Positions 8,365 to 13,947 of a stretch of DNA of 16,979 nucleotides are shown here, piece by piece (the stretch's first letter is position 1; each line of letters opens with the position of its first letter). Location: assembly GCA_039028695.1 (NCBI GenBank), contig JBCCHN010000114.1, forward strand, positions 1-16,979, given 5' to 3'. The translations under genes and the position numbers were made by a program. The notes under the pieces were generated by a model, which searched no databases, was not told the DNA's origin, and worked only from the letters and a program-made list of their open reading frames with translations. The stretch comes from JANQKX01 sp039028695 (GTDB lineage Bacteria; Pseudomonadota; Alphaproteobacteria; Kiloniellales; Kiloniellaceae).

Positions 8365-8389
8365 ATTTTCTAGGGTCTAGATCCTCGTG

Positions 8390-9073
8390 CTATGACGGAG
8401 GGCCGGGATCACTCTTGAGGAAGCAATCACGCTCCTTGATCCAGTGCCACCAGGCGGATAACTTAGGAAAGTCTTGCCAAAGAGCCTTGCCCTCCGGCGC
8501 TTCTATGAAATCGGCGGCCATGACTGCCAGGTAGAGGTCGGCCAAGCTGGGCGAGGCCGGCGGGCGAGAAATATGGGTGACTGACGCTTGGTTCACCAGC
8601 GGTCCATCGCCAGGCCCTTGGGACTCCGCGATCTCTTCGAGAGCGGCAAGCACGACCGCCGCTCGTTCCAGGCCTTGGGCAATTTCCCCTTCGTCCGCTG
8701 CTTCCCCGATACAGGGTCCAAAAACCCGTTGGGAATATACCTGTCGAACCAGGGGCCAATAGGCGTAGTTGTCGACGATGCTCATGATTTGAGACATGCG
8801 CGCGCGCTCGTATAGCGCGTCCGGTTGCAGGGATGGACCGGAGAAGGCCTCGTCCAAATAACGGACGATTGCTCCAGTTTCGTAGAGCACAAAGTCATCG
8901 TGGCGCAAAGTGGGGACACGTCCAAAGGGGTGGAGGACCTTGTAGCCGTCGGGCAGCGGGACCTCGAAGGGATCCACTTCCACATGTTGGTGGGTCAGGC
9001 CCTTTTCTAGCAGCACCATGCGCACAATTCTCACATAGACCGAATAATGATAGCCGTAGAGGGTGATGGCCAT
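8390..9073 (-). CDS. Glutathione S-transferase family protein
   Basis: A 227-residue soluble glutathione S-transferase. The N-terminal thioredoxin-like domain (about 1-78) starts ITLYGYHYSVYVRIVRMVLLE and carries the cis-proline motif GRVPTL (51-56) and the glutathione-contacting YETGAIVRYL (64-73), where the usual ES/ET-x-A-I is kept. Ser11 or Tyr6 is the candidate catalytic residue. The helical C-terminal domain contains SLADLYLAVMAADF, the usual N-capping box region. The gene starts 23 bp after the YHS-protein stop on the same strand, so the two probably share a transcript. It converges with the chemoreceptor gene, only 25 bp apart, where a short CCTAGA/TCTAGG inverted repeat sits. Substrate is unknown; conjugation or peroxide detoxification are typical roles. 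Confidence 0.92.
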   Translation of the reverse strand: MAITLYGYHYSVYVRIVRMVLLEKGLTHQHVEVDPFEVPLPDGYKVLHPFGRVPTLRHDDFVLYETGAIVRYLDEAFSGPSLQPDALYERARMSQIMSIVDNYAYWPLVRQVYSQRVFGPCIGEAADEGEIAQGLERAAVVLAALEEIAESQGPGDGPLVNQASVTHISRPPASPSLADLYLAVMAADFIEAPEGKALWQDFPKLSAWWHWIKERDCFLKSDPGPPS

Positions 9074-9096
9074 GGTCTTGCCCTAGCTATTGGATG

Positions 9097-9576
9097 TTAT
9101 TGCAAAGGATTTGGCCAAATGGCATCGGCTTTTTCGATGTTCTCATCAATCCGGCTGCCCCACTCGCGTTGTACCCGGGGACTGTAATTCAGATAGAGTT
9201 TGCCCTTGTGAATCTGCCAGGCAAAAACGTCGACATCGGACACCTCGCCTTGAGCCGCGGCATAGGCACAATAGCCTCCGTACTGAGGCGCGTAAGCGTC
9301 GGGATCGGCGGCAAAGGCATCCCGGTTTTCCTGCGAGATGAAGACCCAAGTGGCTCCTCCGTAATCAAAGGTAATGCCCGGATCACCCTCCTGCGGTTTG
9401 CCGCCGCGCCAAATGGTCATCACATCATAACCGTTAACCGCCAGCTTGTTGAAATATCCCAGGTTTATGGCCGAGGATTCGGATAGCGCAGCCGTAAAGG
9501 GGGCTGACATTAGGGCGAGGGACGACAGGCACAAGAGGGCCGTAAGGAGCAGATTCTTTCCCAACATTTTTTTCAT
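9097..9576 (-). CDS. Secreted YHS domain-containing protein
   Basis: A 159-residue exported protein. Residues 1-30 form a signal peptide (basic MKKMLGKN, then a hydrophobic core LLLTALLCLSSLALM and a likely cleavage near the APFTAA region). The mature part is a single YHS domain: LAVNGYDVMTIW, then FDYGGATWVFISQENRDAFA, then YAPQYGGYCAYAAAQG. YHS domains are small, often metal-linked modules of uncertain function; here the single Cys in GGYCAYA is the conserved one. The C-terminal tail (WQIHKGKLYLNYSPRVQREW) is typical of the bacterial periplasmic single-domain version. The ATG lies just after a GAGATGAG stretch as a weak ribosome binding site. It is the first gene of a unit with the glutathione S-transferase. 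The role is not known; redox or metal homeostasis is only a guess. Confidence 0.9.
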   Translation of the reverse strand: MKKMLGKNLLLTALLCLSSLALMSAPFTAALSESSAINLGYFNKLAVNGYDVMTIWRGGKPQEGDPGITFDYGGATWVFISQENRDAFAADPDAYAPQYGGYCAYAAAQGEVSDVDVFAWQIHKGKLYLNYSPRVQREWGSRIDENIEKADAIWPNPLQ

Positions 9577-9719
9577 GGGCTCATCTCTTGTAGGGTGGGT
9601 TAGTAGAATCCAGATCTGTTTTAGGTCACCTATTTTAGTTCATTGGGCGGACCATGACCAGGTGCGGCCAGACTCGTCAGCCGCTGGTTTTTTCCCGTGT
9701 CATACAAGGATCATGAGCC

Positions 9720-9751
9720 TGTCATATCTGTGACATGTCGTTCTGTATTAT
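9720..9751 (+). promoter_or_regulatory. Palindromic operator-like site and candidate -10 upstream of the 78-codon ORF
   Basis: TGTCA (9720-9724) and TGACA (9731-9735) form an inverted repeat with a 6-base spacer, and GACATGTC (9732-9739) is an overlapping perfect 8-bp palindrome. A TATTAT hexamer (9746-9751), one base from the sigma-70 -10 consensus, follows 36 bases before the ORF start. No good -35 is found at normal spacing. Autoregulation by the ORF product is a speculation. Confidence 0.28.
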
Positions 9752-9786
9752 TGAGCCTAACAGCGTTAACCCCACTGGGAGATGAT

Positions 9787-10023
9787 ATGTATGAACAAGG
9801 AGACGTCGGCTGTCGTGCCGATGCACTTTCATTGCGGGCCTGGCGCGCCTTGGGAGACCGACGGCTGGTCCAGTGTTGGCTGAGCCGCACAAACCCCCTG
9901 GCTGAGGGGGCATCTCCCCTCATCGCCTGTGGGGTGCCGGAAATACATTACCGCTTGGAGCGGCAACTGGATTGGTTTGAGGGGGCAGGTCAGAACTGTC
10001 ACCCCAAAAAAGAGTCTTTTTGA
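9787..10023 (+). CDS. Small protein with a possible MbcA/ParS-type (DUF2384-like) domain
   Basis: A 78-residue ORF starting at ATG 9787, preceded by GGGAG (9777-9781) with 5 bases between. The segment WRALGDRRLVQCWLSRTNPL followed by AEGASPLIACG resembles the MbcA/ParS/Xre toxin-binding domain, where a helix is followed by a W-L-x-x-x-N-P-x-L-x-G-x-x-P-L pattern. If so, it is an antitoxin-like C-terminal domain without the usual N-terminal HTH. No RES-domain toxin gene is adjacent, which is the usual partner, so it could be a remnant or an unrelated small protein. A GTG at 9697 in the same frame has no ribosome binding site and seems less likely. The gene call itself is moderate; the family is tentative. 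Confidence 0.42.
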   Translation: MYEQGDVGCRADALSLRAWRALGDRRLVQCWLSRTNPLAEGASPLIACGVPEIHYRLERQLDWFEGAGQNCHPKKESF

Positions 10024-10145
10024 AGGTAAACCAAAGCTCGAGGTGAACTGAAAACCGCTGCCTGGTCAGAAAAAACTGACCAGGCCCCGGGCCACTGGGA
10101 CTGTCCTTTGCGCCCCCCCTTCCTGTGGGACAACCCGGCCCAAAC
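10024..10145 (+). ncRNA. Candidate structured 3' UTR or small RNA body
   Basis: There is no coding potential here. A perfect 10-bp stem, GCCTGGTCAG (10060-10069) with CTGACCAGGC (10076-10085), closes an A6 loop. Downstream, GGGCC and GGCCC can pair around an inner TGTCC/GGACA helix, giving a second possible arm ending near 10141. The terminator at 10146-10195 follows directly. This could be the 3' UTR of the 78-codon ORF or a separate small RNA. It matches no RNA family I can recall: the signature GGAAGGAAGCAGCC of SRP RNA and tmRNA features are absent. Confidence 0.35.
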
Positions 10146-10195
10146 TCGGCGTCGAATCTATCCCCCCGTAGGATCTCGGCGCCGATCTTTTTTTT
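10146..10195 (+). terminator. Rho-independent terminator
   Basis: TCGGCGTCGA (10146-10155) pairs with TCGGCGCCGA (10176-10185) to form a 10-bp stem with one G-T wobble. Its loop can form an inner ATCC/GGAT helix. TC and then eight T residues (10188-10195) follow, the classic plus-strand terminator form. It ends whatever transcript covers the 78-codon ORF and the hairpin region. Confidence 0.78.
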
Positions 10196-10475
10196 CTACC
10201 GATGTGCGCCAGGCCCATTCGCGGGAGGCATAATCAAGCTTCTGGTAACTGAAACCTTGGCGCCGAGGCCGAGGGATCAGGCGTGGAAAAAACATGGTTT
10301 TCCCCCTTGGGCCGGTCCGGTAGTTTGTCGATGAGGAGTCGACAAGAGCAGGATTGGACAAGAGCAGGGGGCCAGTTGGTGGACGCCATATCTAAAATCT
10401 TCAACGGTGATTGGGTTCCCGGTAAGGGCCATGTCATGCCATGCGCGCAAGCGGTTGGCTGAGGTAGGTCAGACC
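10196..10475. other. Intergenic region between terminator and propeller gene
   Basis: I see no gene here. The only local features are a near-repeat, GACAAGAGCAGGATT followed closely by GACAAGAGCAGGGGG (about 10340-10370), and the ribosome binding site GAGGTAGG (10461-10468). The frame of the downstream gene stays open back to an ATG at 10407 but that extension lacks a ribosome binding site. Confidence 0.4.
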
Positions 10476-11450
10476 ATGAAAGTTACCGTTCGCCGCTTGC
10501 TCGACGAGCCTATTATTCGGCCTCATATGGACGAGCGCATGGGTGATAATATTAACGGTCCGGCGCTTATTCGCGTGCCCGATTGGGTGCCGAACGCCTT
10601 GGGACGCTACTATCTTTATTTTTCCGATCATAAGGGGCGTTATATCCGCTTGGCCTTTGCCGATGACCTGACCGGTCCATGGCAGATATACTCGCCCGGG
10701 GCTTTGGATATTACCCAGTCCCTCTTTCCGGCTGAGGATCCAGAGCCGCTGGCGCCGGAGGACCGGCCACCCTGGGCCGAGAAGATGTTGGGCGGCTATC
10801 TCTATGCTCATATCGCCTCGCCGGATGTGCATGTGGATGAGGAACAAAAAGTAATTCGTATGTATTACCACGGTCTGCTGTGGAATGGTGATCAAGAAAC
10901 CCGATTGGCGGAATCTCCCGACGGATTAACCTTTACGGCAAAGGAGCCCCTTTTGGGGCCACCATATTTCCGTGCTTTTTGTTACGGGGCACATGTCTAT
11001 GTGATCACCTGGGGCGGCGCCCTTTGGCGGGCTGAAGATTGGGTGGGTCCCTTTGAAGCTGGGCCCACGCCCTTTCCCTTCGCTGTATTGGGTGGGATTG
11101 GTGAAGGTTTTCGCCACGGCGAGGTTTTCTGCCGGCCGGAGCAGAACCTGCTGCATGTTTTTTATACGCGCATGGGCGACTGCCCGGAGAGGATTCTCCA
11201 TTCGCAAATAGACCTGCGCGGCGACTGGTTTGGATGGGAGGCTGGAGAGTCTCGGTTGATGCTGTCACCGGAAATGCCTTGGGAGGGCGGTGACTTGCCG
11301 TTGGAGCGATCGGTGATGGGGGCGGCGCCTGGGCCCGTGCGTCAACTACGCGATCCTTGTGTCTTTCAAGACGAAGACGGGCGGACCTATATGCTTTATT
11401 GTGGCGCAGGAGAATGTGGTATCGGCCTAGCAGAAGTTAAAGGCGTCTAA
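10476..11450 (+). CDS. Five-bladed beta-propeller, GH43/glycosidase-like protein
   Basis: A 324-residue protein with the repeating blade pattern of the five-bladed beta-propeller glycosidase clan. Visible blade cores are NGPALIRVPDW (27-37) with YYLYFSDHKGRYIRLAFADD, then HIASPDVHVDEEQKVIRMYYHG (from 112, acidic S-P-D motif), GEGFRHGEVFCR (209-220), HVFYTRMGD (227-235) and LRDPCVFQDEDGRTYMLYCG (291-310). D294 in RDPCVF and D117 in SPDVH sit where clan members keep acidic active-site residues. No signal peptide is seen, so it would act in the cytoplasm. ATG 10476 follows GAGGTAGG by 7 bases and is preferred over ATG 10407. No carbohydrate transporter or other sugar genes are adjacent; the substrate is unknown and catalysis is not proven. 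Confidence 0.75.
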   Translation: MKVTVRRLLDEPIIRPHMDERMGDNINGPALIRVPDWVPNALGRYYLYFSDHKGRYIRLAFADDLTGPWQIYSPGALDITQSLFPAEDPEPLAPEDRPPWAEKMLGGYLYAHIASPDVHVDEEQKVIRMYYHGLLWNGDQETRLAESPDGLTFTAKEPLLGPPYFRAFCYGAHVYVITWGGALWRAEDWVGPFEAGPTPFPFAVLGGIGEGFRHGEVFCRPEQNLLHVFYTRMGDCPERILHSQIDLRGDWFGWEAGESRLMLSPEMPWEGGDLPLERSVMGAAPGPVRQLRDPCVFQDEDGRTYMLYCGAGECGIGLAEVKGV

Positions 11451-11487
11451 AAAATAACCCAGGCGTCGAACGGAGGAGACGCCTGGG
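11449..11487 (-). terminator. Rho-independent terminator of the fasciclin gene
   Basis: CCCAGGCGTC (11458-11467) and GACGCCTGGG (11478-11487) form a perfect 10-bp stem with a 10-base loop. Read on the minus strand, the stem is followed by TTATTTTTTA, so it terminates the fasciclin transcript. The U-run overlaps the stop codon of the convergent propeller gene (11448-11450). On the plus strand there is no T-run, but the hairpin may still cap that mRNA. Confidence 0.8.
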
Positions 11488-11534
11488 CCGATGTCAAGAG
11501 ATACAATGAGGGGGTCAAAATTCTCCTGACAAGT

Positions 11535-12044
11535 TTAGTTGGGAAGGACTACACTATCGATCACATGGATAACGCCGTTCGAGGCTTCGATATCGGCGGC
11601 AACAACATTGGCGCCGTCGACGGTTACGCCGTCGGTGGCGTCAACTGAAATGGCGCTGCCCTGAACCGTGTTCACATCCAGCTTTTTGCCGGCTATATCG
11701 CCGGACATCACTTTGCCGGGGATCACGTGATAGGTCAAAACGGCGATCAATTGATCTTTATTTTCAGGCAACAGAAGGTTCTCTACGGTGCCGGCGGGCA
11801 GCTTGGCAAAGGCTTCGTCCGTGGGTGCAAAAACCGTGAAGGGGCCATCGCCCTTGAGGGTCTCAACCAACTCGGCAGCCTGAACCGCGGCTACCAGGGT
11901 GTTGAAGTCGTCGGCGGACACGGCGGTGTCGACGATGTCTTTTTCAGGCGCGGCGGGTGCCGCGGCTTCTTGAGTGCCGGCACAAGCGGCCAGGGTGAAA
12001 GGCACAATGAGTGCAAAAAATGCGATAACCTTTTTCGAAAGCAT
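11535..12044 (-). CDS. Fasciclin (FAS1) domain lipoprotein
   Basis: A 169-residue exported lipoprotein with one FAS1 domain, a fold used in adhesion and found widely in bacterial surface proteins. The N terminus MLSKKVIAFFALIVPFTLAAC ends in a lipobox LAAC (Cys21), followed by an Ala/Pro/Glu-rich linker. The domain shows the H1 motif FTVFAPTDEAFAKLPAGT, then LTYHVIPGKV in the middle and the H2 motif GVIHVIDSVVLP at the end. The ATG at 12044 has GGGGAG six bases upstream and is preferred to an upstream ATG at 12077 that would bury the signal peptide behind 11 polar residues. The gene has its own terminator and appears monocistronic. Upstream sequence carries a 19-bp tandem duplication. Confidence 0.92.
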   Translation of the reverse strand: MLSKKVIAFFALIVPFTLAACAGTQEAAAPAAPEKDIVDTAVSADDFNTLVAAVQAAELVETLKGDGPFTVFAPTDEAFAKLPAGTVENLLLPENKDQLIAVLTYHVIPGKVMSGDIAGKKLDVNTVQGSAISVDATDGVTVDGANVVAADIEASNGVIHVIDSVVLPN

Positions 12045-12161
12045 GAGAGGCTCCCCAGTGATGTTGCTAATAGGCAAGTCGTGTTACGGGAGTTGATACG
12101 CCTCTGTGGCGTGATCGGATCATATTCCTTGGAAAATAAATTTCTGAATAGGGACTTTGTT

Positions 12162-12199
12162 GACGAAAGCTTATGCCTGTGACGAAAGCTTATGCCTGT
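12162..12199. repeat. Perfect 19-bp tandem duplication
   Basis: The unit GACGAAAGCTTATGCCTGT occurs at 12162-12180 and again, immediately adjacent, at 12181-12199. It lies about 120-155 bp upstream of the fasciclin start codon, in its presumed promoter region. Either a recent slippage duplication or a doubled regulator site. Confidence 0.9.
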
Positions 12200-12238
12200 T
12201 ATGTCCCTGTATATAAGGGAGGCTGGCCGTAAATGAGA

Positions 12239-12275
12239 GCGGCGGGCTGTGGAGATGCCCGCCGCAAGATTTTTT
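12239..12275 (+). terminator. Hairpin with plus-side T-run downstream of the aminotransferase gene
   Basis: GCGGCGGGC (12239-12247) and GCCCGCCGC (12257-12265) make a perfect 9-bp stem with a 9-base loop. On the plus strand it is followed by AAGA and six T residues (12270-12275). On the minus strand, where the aminotransferase transcript arrives, only TCTCATTT follows. It may be bidirectional and mainly serve the minus-strand operon, but its best terminator orientation is plus. Confidence 0.55.
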
Positions 12276-12301
12276 ATATTATGTATTATGGTCCCGCAGG
12301 G

Positions 12302-13684
12302 CTAGCTCGCCAGCAGGGAATCGCTTGTTTGATTTAAGCTTATGGTTAGCCGCTTTATTAGCTCGTCAATTTCGTCCTTGGATATGATCAAGGGTGGAGA
12401 CAAGACGATGGAGTCAGCGACGGCCCGTGCAATCAGGTTATTGGCCATGCAGAGGTCGCGGCAGCGGCCGGCCGTTTCACCCGGCCTCTCAAAGGGAGCC
12501 CTTTTTTCCTTGTCCGAGGTAAGCTGAATGGCGGCGATAAGGCCCATGCCCCGTATCTCGCCCACAAGGGGGTTGGCGAGCAATTCTTGCAGGCGTTCCT
12601 GCAAGTAGGGGCCGGTTTCGCTACGCGCCTTTTCCACCAAACCCTGTTCTTCGATGATCTCGATGTTCTTCAGGGCGACGGCGCAGCTTGTAGGGTGACC
12701 TGAATAGGTGAAGCCGTGGGCGAATTCACCGCCGTGATCGTGAAGGATCTGGGCAACCTCATCCCCCACCATCACGCCAGACAGGGGCAGATAGCCGGAT
12801 GTCAGGCCTTTGGCGATGGGCATGAGGTCGGGTTTGATGCCGAAAGGCTCGCTGGCGAACCAATGGCCGGTACGGCCGAAACCGCAGATTACTTCATCTG
12901 CGATGACCAAAATGTTGTGCTTTTTGCAGATCCGCTGAACTTCGGGCCAATAGGTTCCGGGGGGAATGATTACCCCGCCGGCCCCTTGAATGGGCTCGCC
13001 GATAAAGGCGGCGACTTTGTCGGCGCCCAGCTCCTCAATTCGTTCCTCGACGGCACGGGCTGCTTTGAGTCCGAATTCCTCCGGCGTCAGGTCACCGCCT
13101 TCCTCGAACCAGAAGGGCTGTTGGACATGGGTGAAGCCGGGCAGGGGCAGGCCGTCTAGTTCGTGCATAAAGGACATGCCGCCTAGGCTGGCGGCCACCG
13201 CCGTGCTGCCGTGATAGGCGTTGTGACGGCTGATGAAGACAGTCTTTTCCGGCTTGCCCTTGAGAGCCCAATAGCGCCGCACCATGCGCACGATAGAGTC
13301 ATTCGCTTCGGAGCCTGAGGTGGCAAAGAAGCACTTGTTCAGACCCTCGGGTGTGAGACTGGCCAGCTTTTCCGACAGCTCAATAGGCGGCGGCGTGGCG
13401 GTTTTGAAAAAGGTATTATAGTAGGGCACGTCCAGCATCTGCTCGTAGGCCGCCCGGGCGAGGGCTTCTTGGCCATAGCCCACATTCACGCACCATAGCC
13501 CGGCCATGCCGTCCAAGATGCGCTCGCCCTGAGAATCGATGAGCCAAACCCCGCGGGCGGAGGTGATAATCCGGCAGCCGCCCTCCTTGCTCAGGCCTTT
13601 CTGGTCAGTGAAAGGATGGAGATGATGGTCCAGGTCGCTTTGGCGCCAGGCAGCCGTTGCGTTGTGAGTGGTCACGGAATTCAT
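12302..13684 (-). CDS. Class III PLP aminotransferase, putrescine/omega-amine-pyruvate type
   Basis: A 460-residue fold-type I aminotransferase of the class III (omega) group, resembling SpuC putrescine-pyruvate aminotransferase of pseudomonads. It would move the terminal amino group of a polyamine or omega-amine to pyruvate. Key segments: DGMAGLWCVNVGYG (58-71), the phosphate cup ATSGSEAND (121-129), NAYHGST (155-161, Tyr157 stacking on PLP), the ring-nitrogen Asp263 in IADEVICGFGRTG, and the Schiff-base lysine Lys292 in PIAKGLTSGYLPLSG. Length is normal. An AAAGGG ribosome binding site precedes the ATG. An 8-bp hairpin (13721-13728 with 13736-13743) lies in its leader. The glutamine-synthetase-like gene upstream on the same strand points to putrescine or diamine catabolism; the exact amine is inferred. 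Confidence 0.88.
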   Translation of the reverse strand: MNSVTTHNATAAWRQSDLDHHLHPFTDQKGLSKEGGCRIITSARGVWLIDSQGERILDGMAGLWCVNVGYGQEALARAAYEQMLDVPYYNTFFKTATPPPIELSEKLASLTPEGLNKCFFATSGSEANDSIVRMVRRYWALKGKPEKTVFISRHNAYHGSTAVAASLGGMSFMHELDGLPLPGFTHVQQPFWFEEGGDLTPEEFGLKAARAVEERIEELGADKVAAFIGEPIQGAGGVIIPPGTYWPEVQRICKKHNILVIADEVICGFGRTGHWFASEPFGIKPDLMPIAKGLTSGYLPLSGVMVGDEVAQILHDHGGEFAHGFTYSGHPTSCAVALKNIEIIEEQGLVEKARSETGPYLQERLQELLANPLVGEIRGMGLIAAIQLTSDKEKRAPFERPGETAGRCRDLCMANNLIARAVADSIVLSPPLIISKDEIDELIKRLTISLNQTSDSLLAS

Positions 13685-13720
13685 TTTTGTCGCCCTTTCT
13701 TTTATTAGAAAGATCGTGGG

Positions 13721-13743
13721 GGCGGCGCGATTTGGGCGCCGCC
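13721..13743 (-). promoter_or_regulatory. Hairpin in the aminotransferase leader
   Basis: GGCGGCGC (13721-13728) and GCGCCGCC (13736-13743) form a perfect 8-bp GC stem with a 7-base loop, 37 bases upstream of the aminotransferase start. On the minus strand CCCACGATCTTTCT follows, too poor in U for a confident terminator. It could reduce read-through from the synthetase gene or stabilise the downstream mRNA. Confidence 0.4.
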
Positions 13744-13804
13744 GGTTTCTGAAGAGAGGGCCGGAAGCGGCCCCGCTGCCGGTCCGGCAAAAAGAGGGGC
13801 AGTC

Positions 13805-13930
13805 TTAGGGATTAAAGTCGATCCGGGCGCACAACACCAAGAGCTCGTCTTGACGGCTAACCGCCGAGGCGTCGCTTTGGCAGTCGGGTCTGTCCTTGCC
13901 GTCGATTCTTTCTTTGCAAAAGCCGGTCAT
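13805..13930 (-). CDS. Candidate 41-residue protein inside the polyamine operon
   Basis: Below the usual size cut-off, this ORF runs from an ATG at 13930 to a TAA at 13805. It begins MTGFCKERIDGKDRPDCQ and ends LLVLCARIDFNP. It has a good ribosome binding site, AAGGA (13938-13942), 7 bases upstream, and starts 17 bp after the synthetase stop on the same strand. The product is polar and charged with three cysteines (5, 17, 34) and no signal peptide or membrane segment. It matches no family I know. The otherwise unusual 263-bp gap between two genes of one apparent operon is partly explained by it. Expression is unproven. Confidence 0.45.
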   Translation of the reverse strand: MTGFCKERIDGKDRPDCQSDASAVSRQDELLVLCARIDFNP

Positions 13931-13947
13931 TTTGAAGTCCTTGGAGA

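Noticed and set aside
8360..8384. Cluster of CTAG tetranucleotides at the chemoreceptor/transferase junction
   Set aside because: It gives only a short 6-bp stem with a 3-base loop and no T-run; too weak to call a terminator.
9697..9786. GTG start extending the 78-codon ORF by 30 residues
   Set aside because: It has no ribosome binding site and the added sequence covers the palindromic site and candidate -10.
12716..13159. 147-codon plus-strand ORF
   Set aside because: It lies wholly antisense within the aminotransferase gene, whose motifs are intact; this is a shadow of GC-rich codon use.
13789..13801. TGCCGG-T-CCGGCA palindrome near the aminotransferase leader
   Set aside because: A one-base centre cannot form a stable hairpin loop, and there is no evidence it is an operator.
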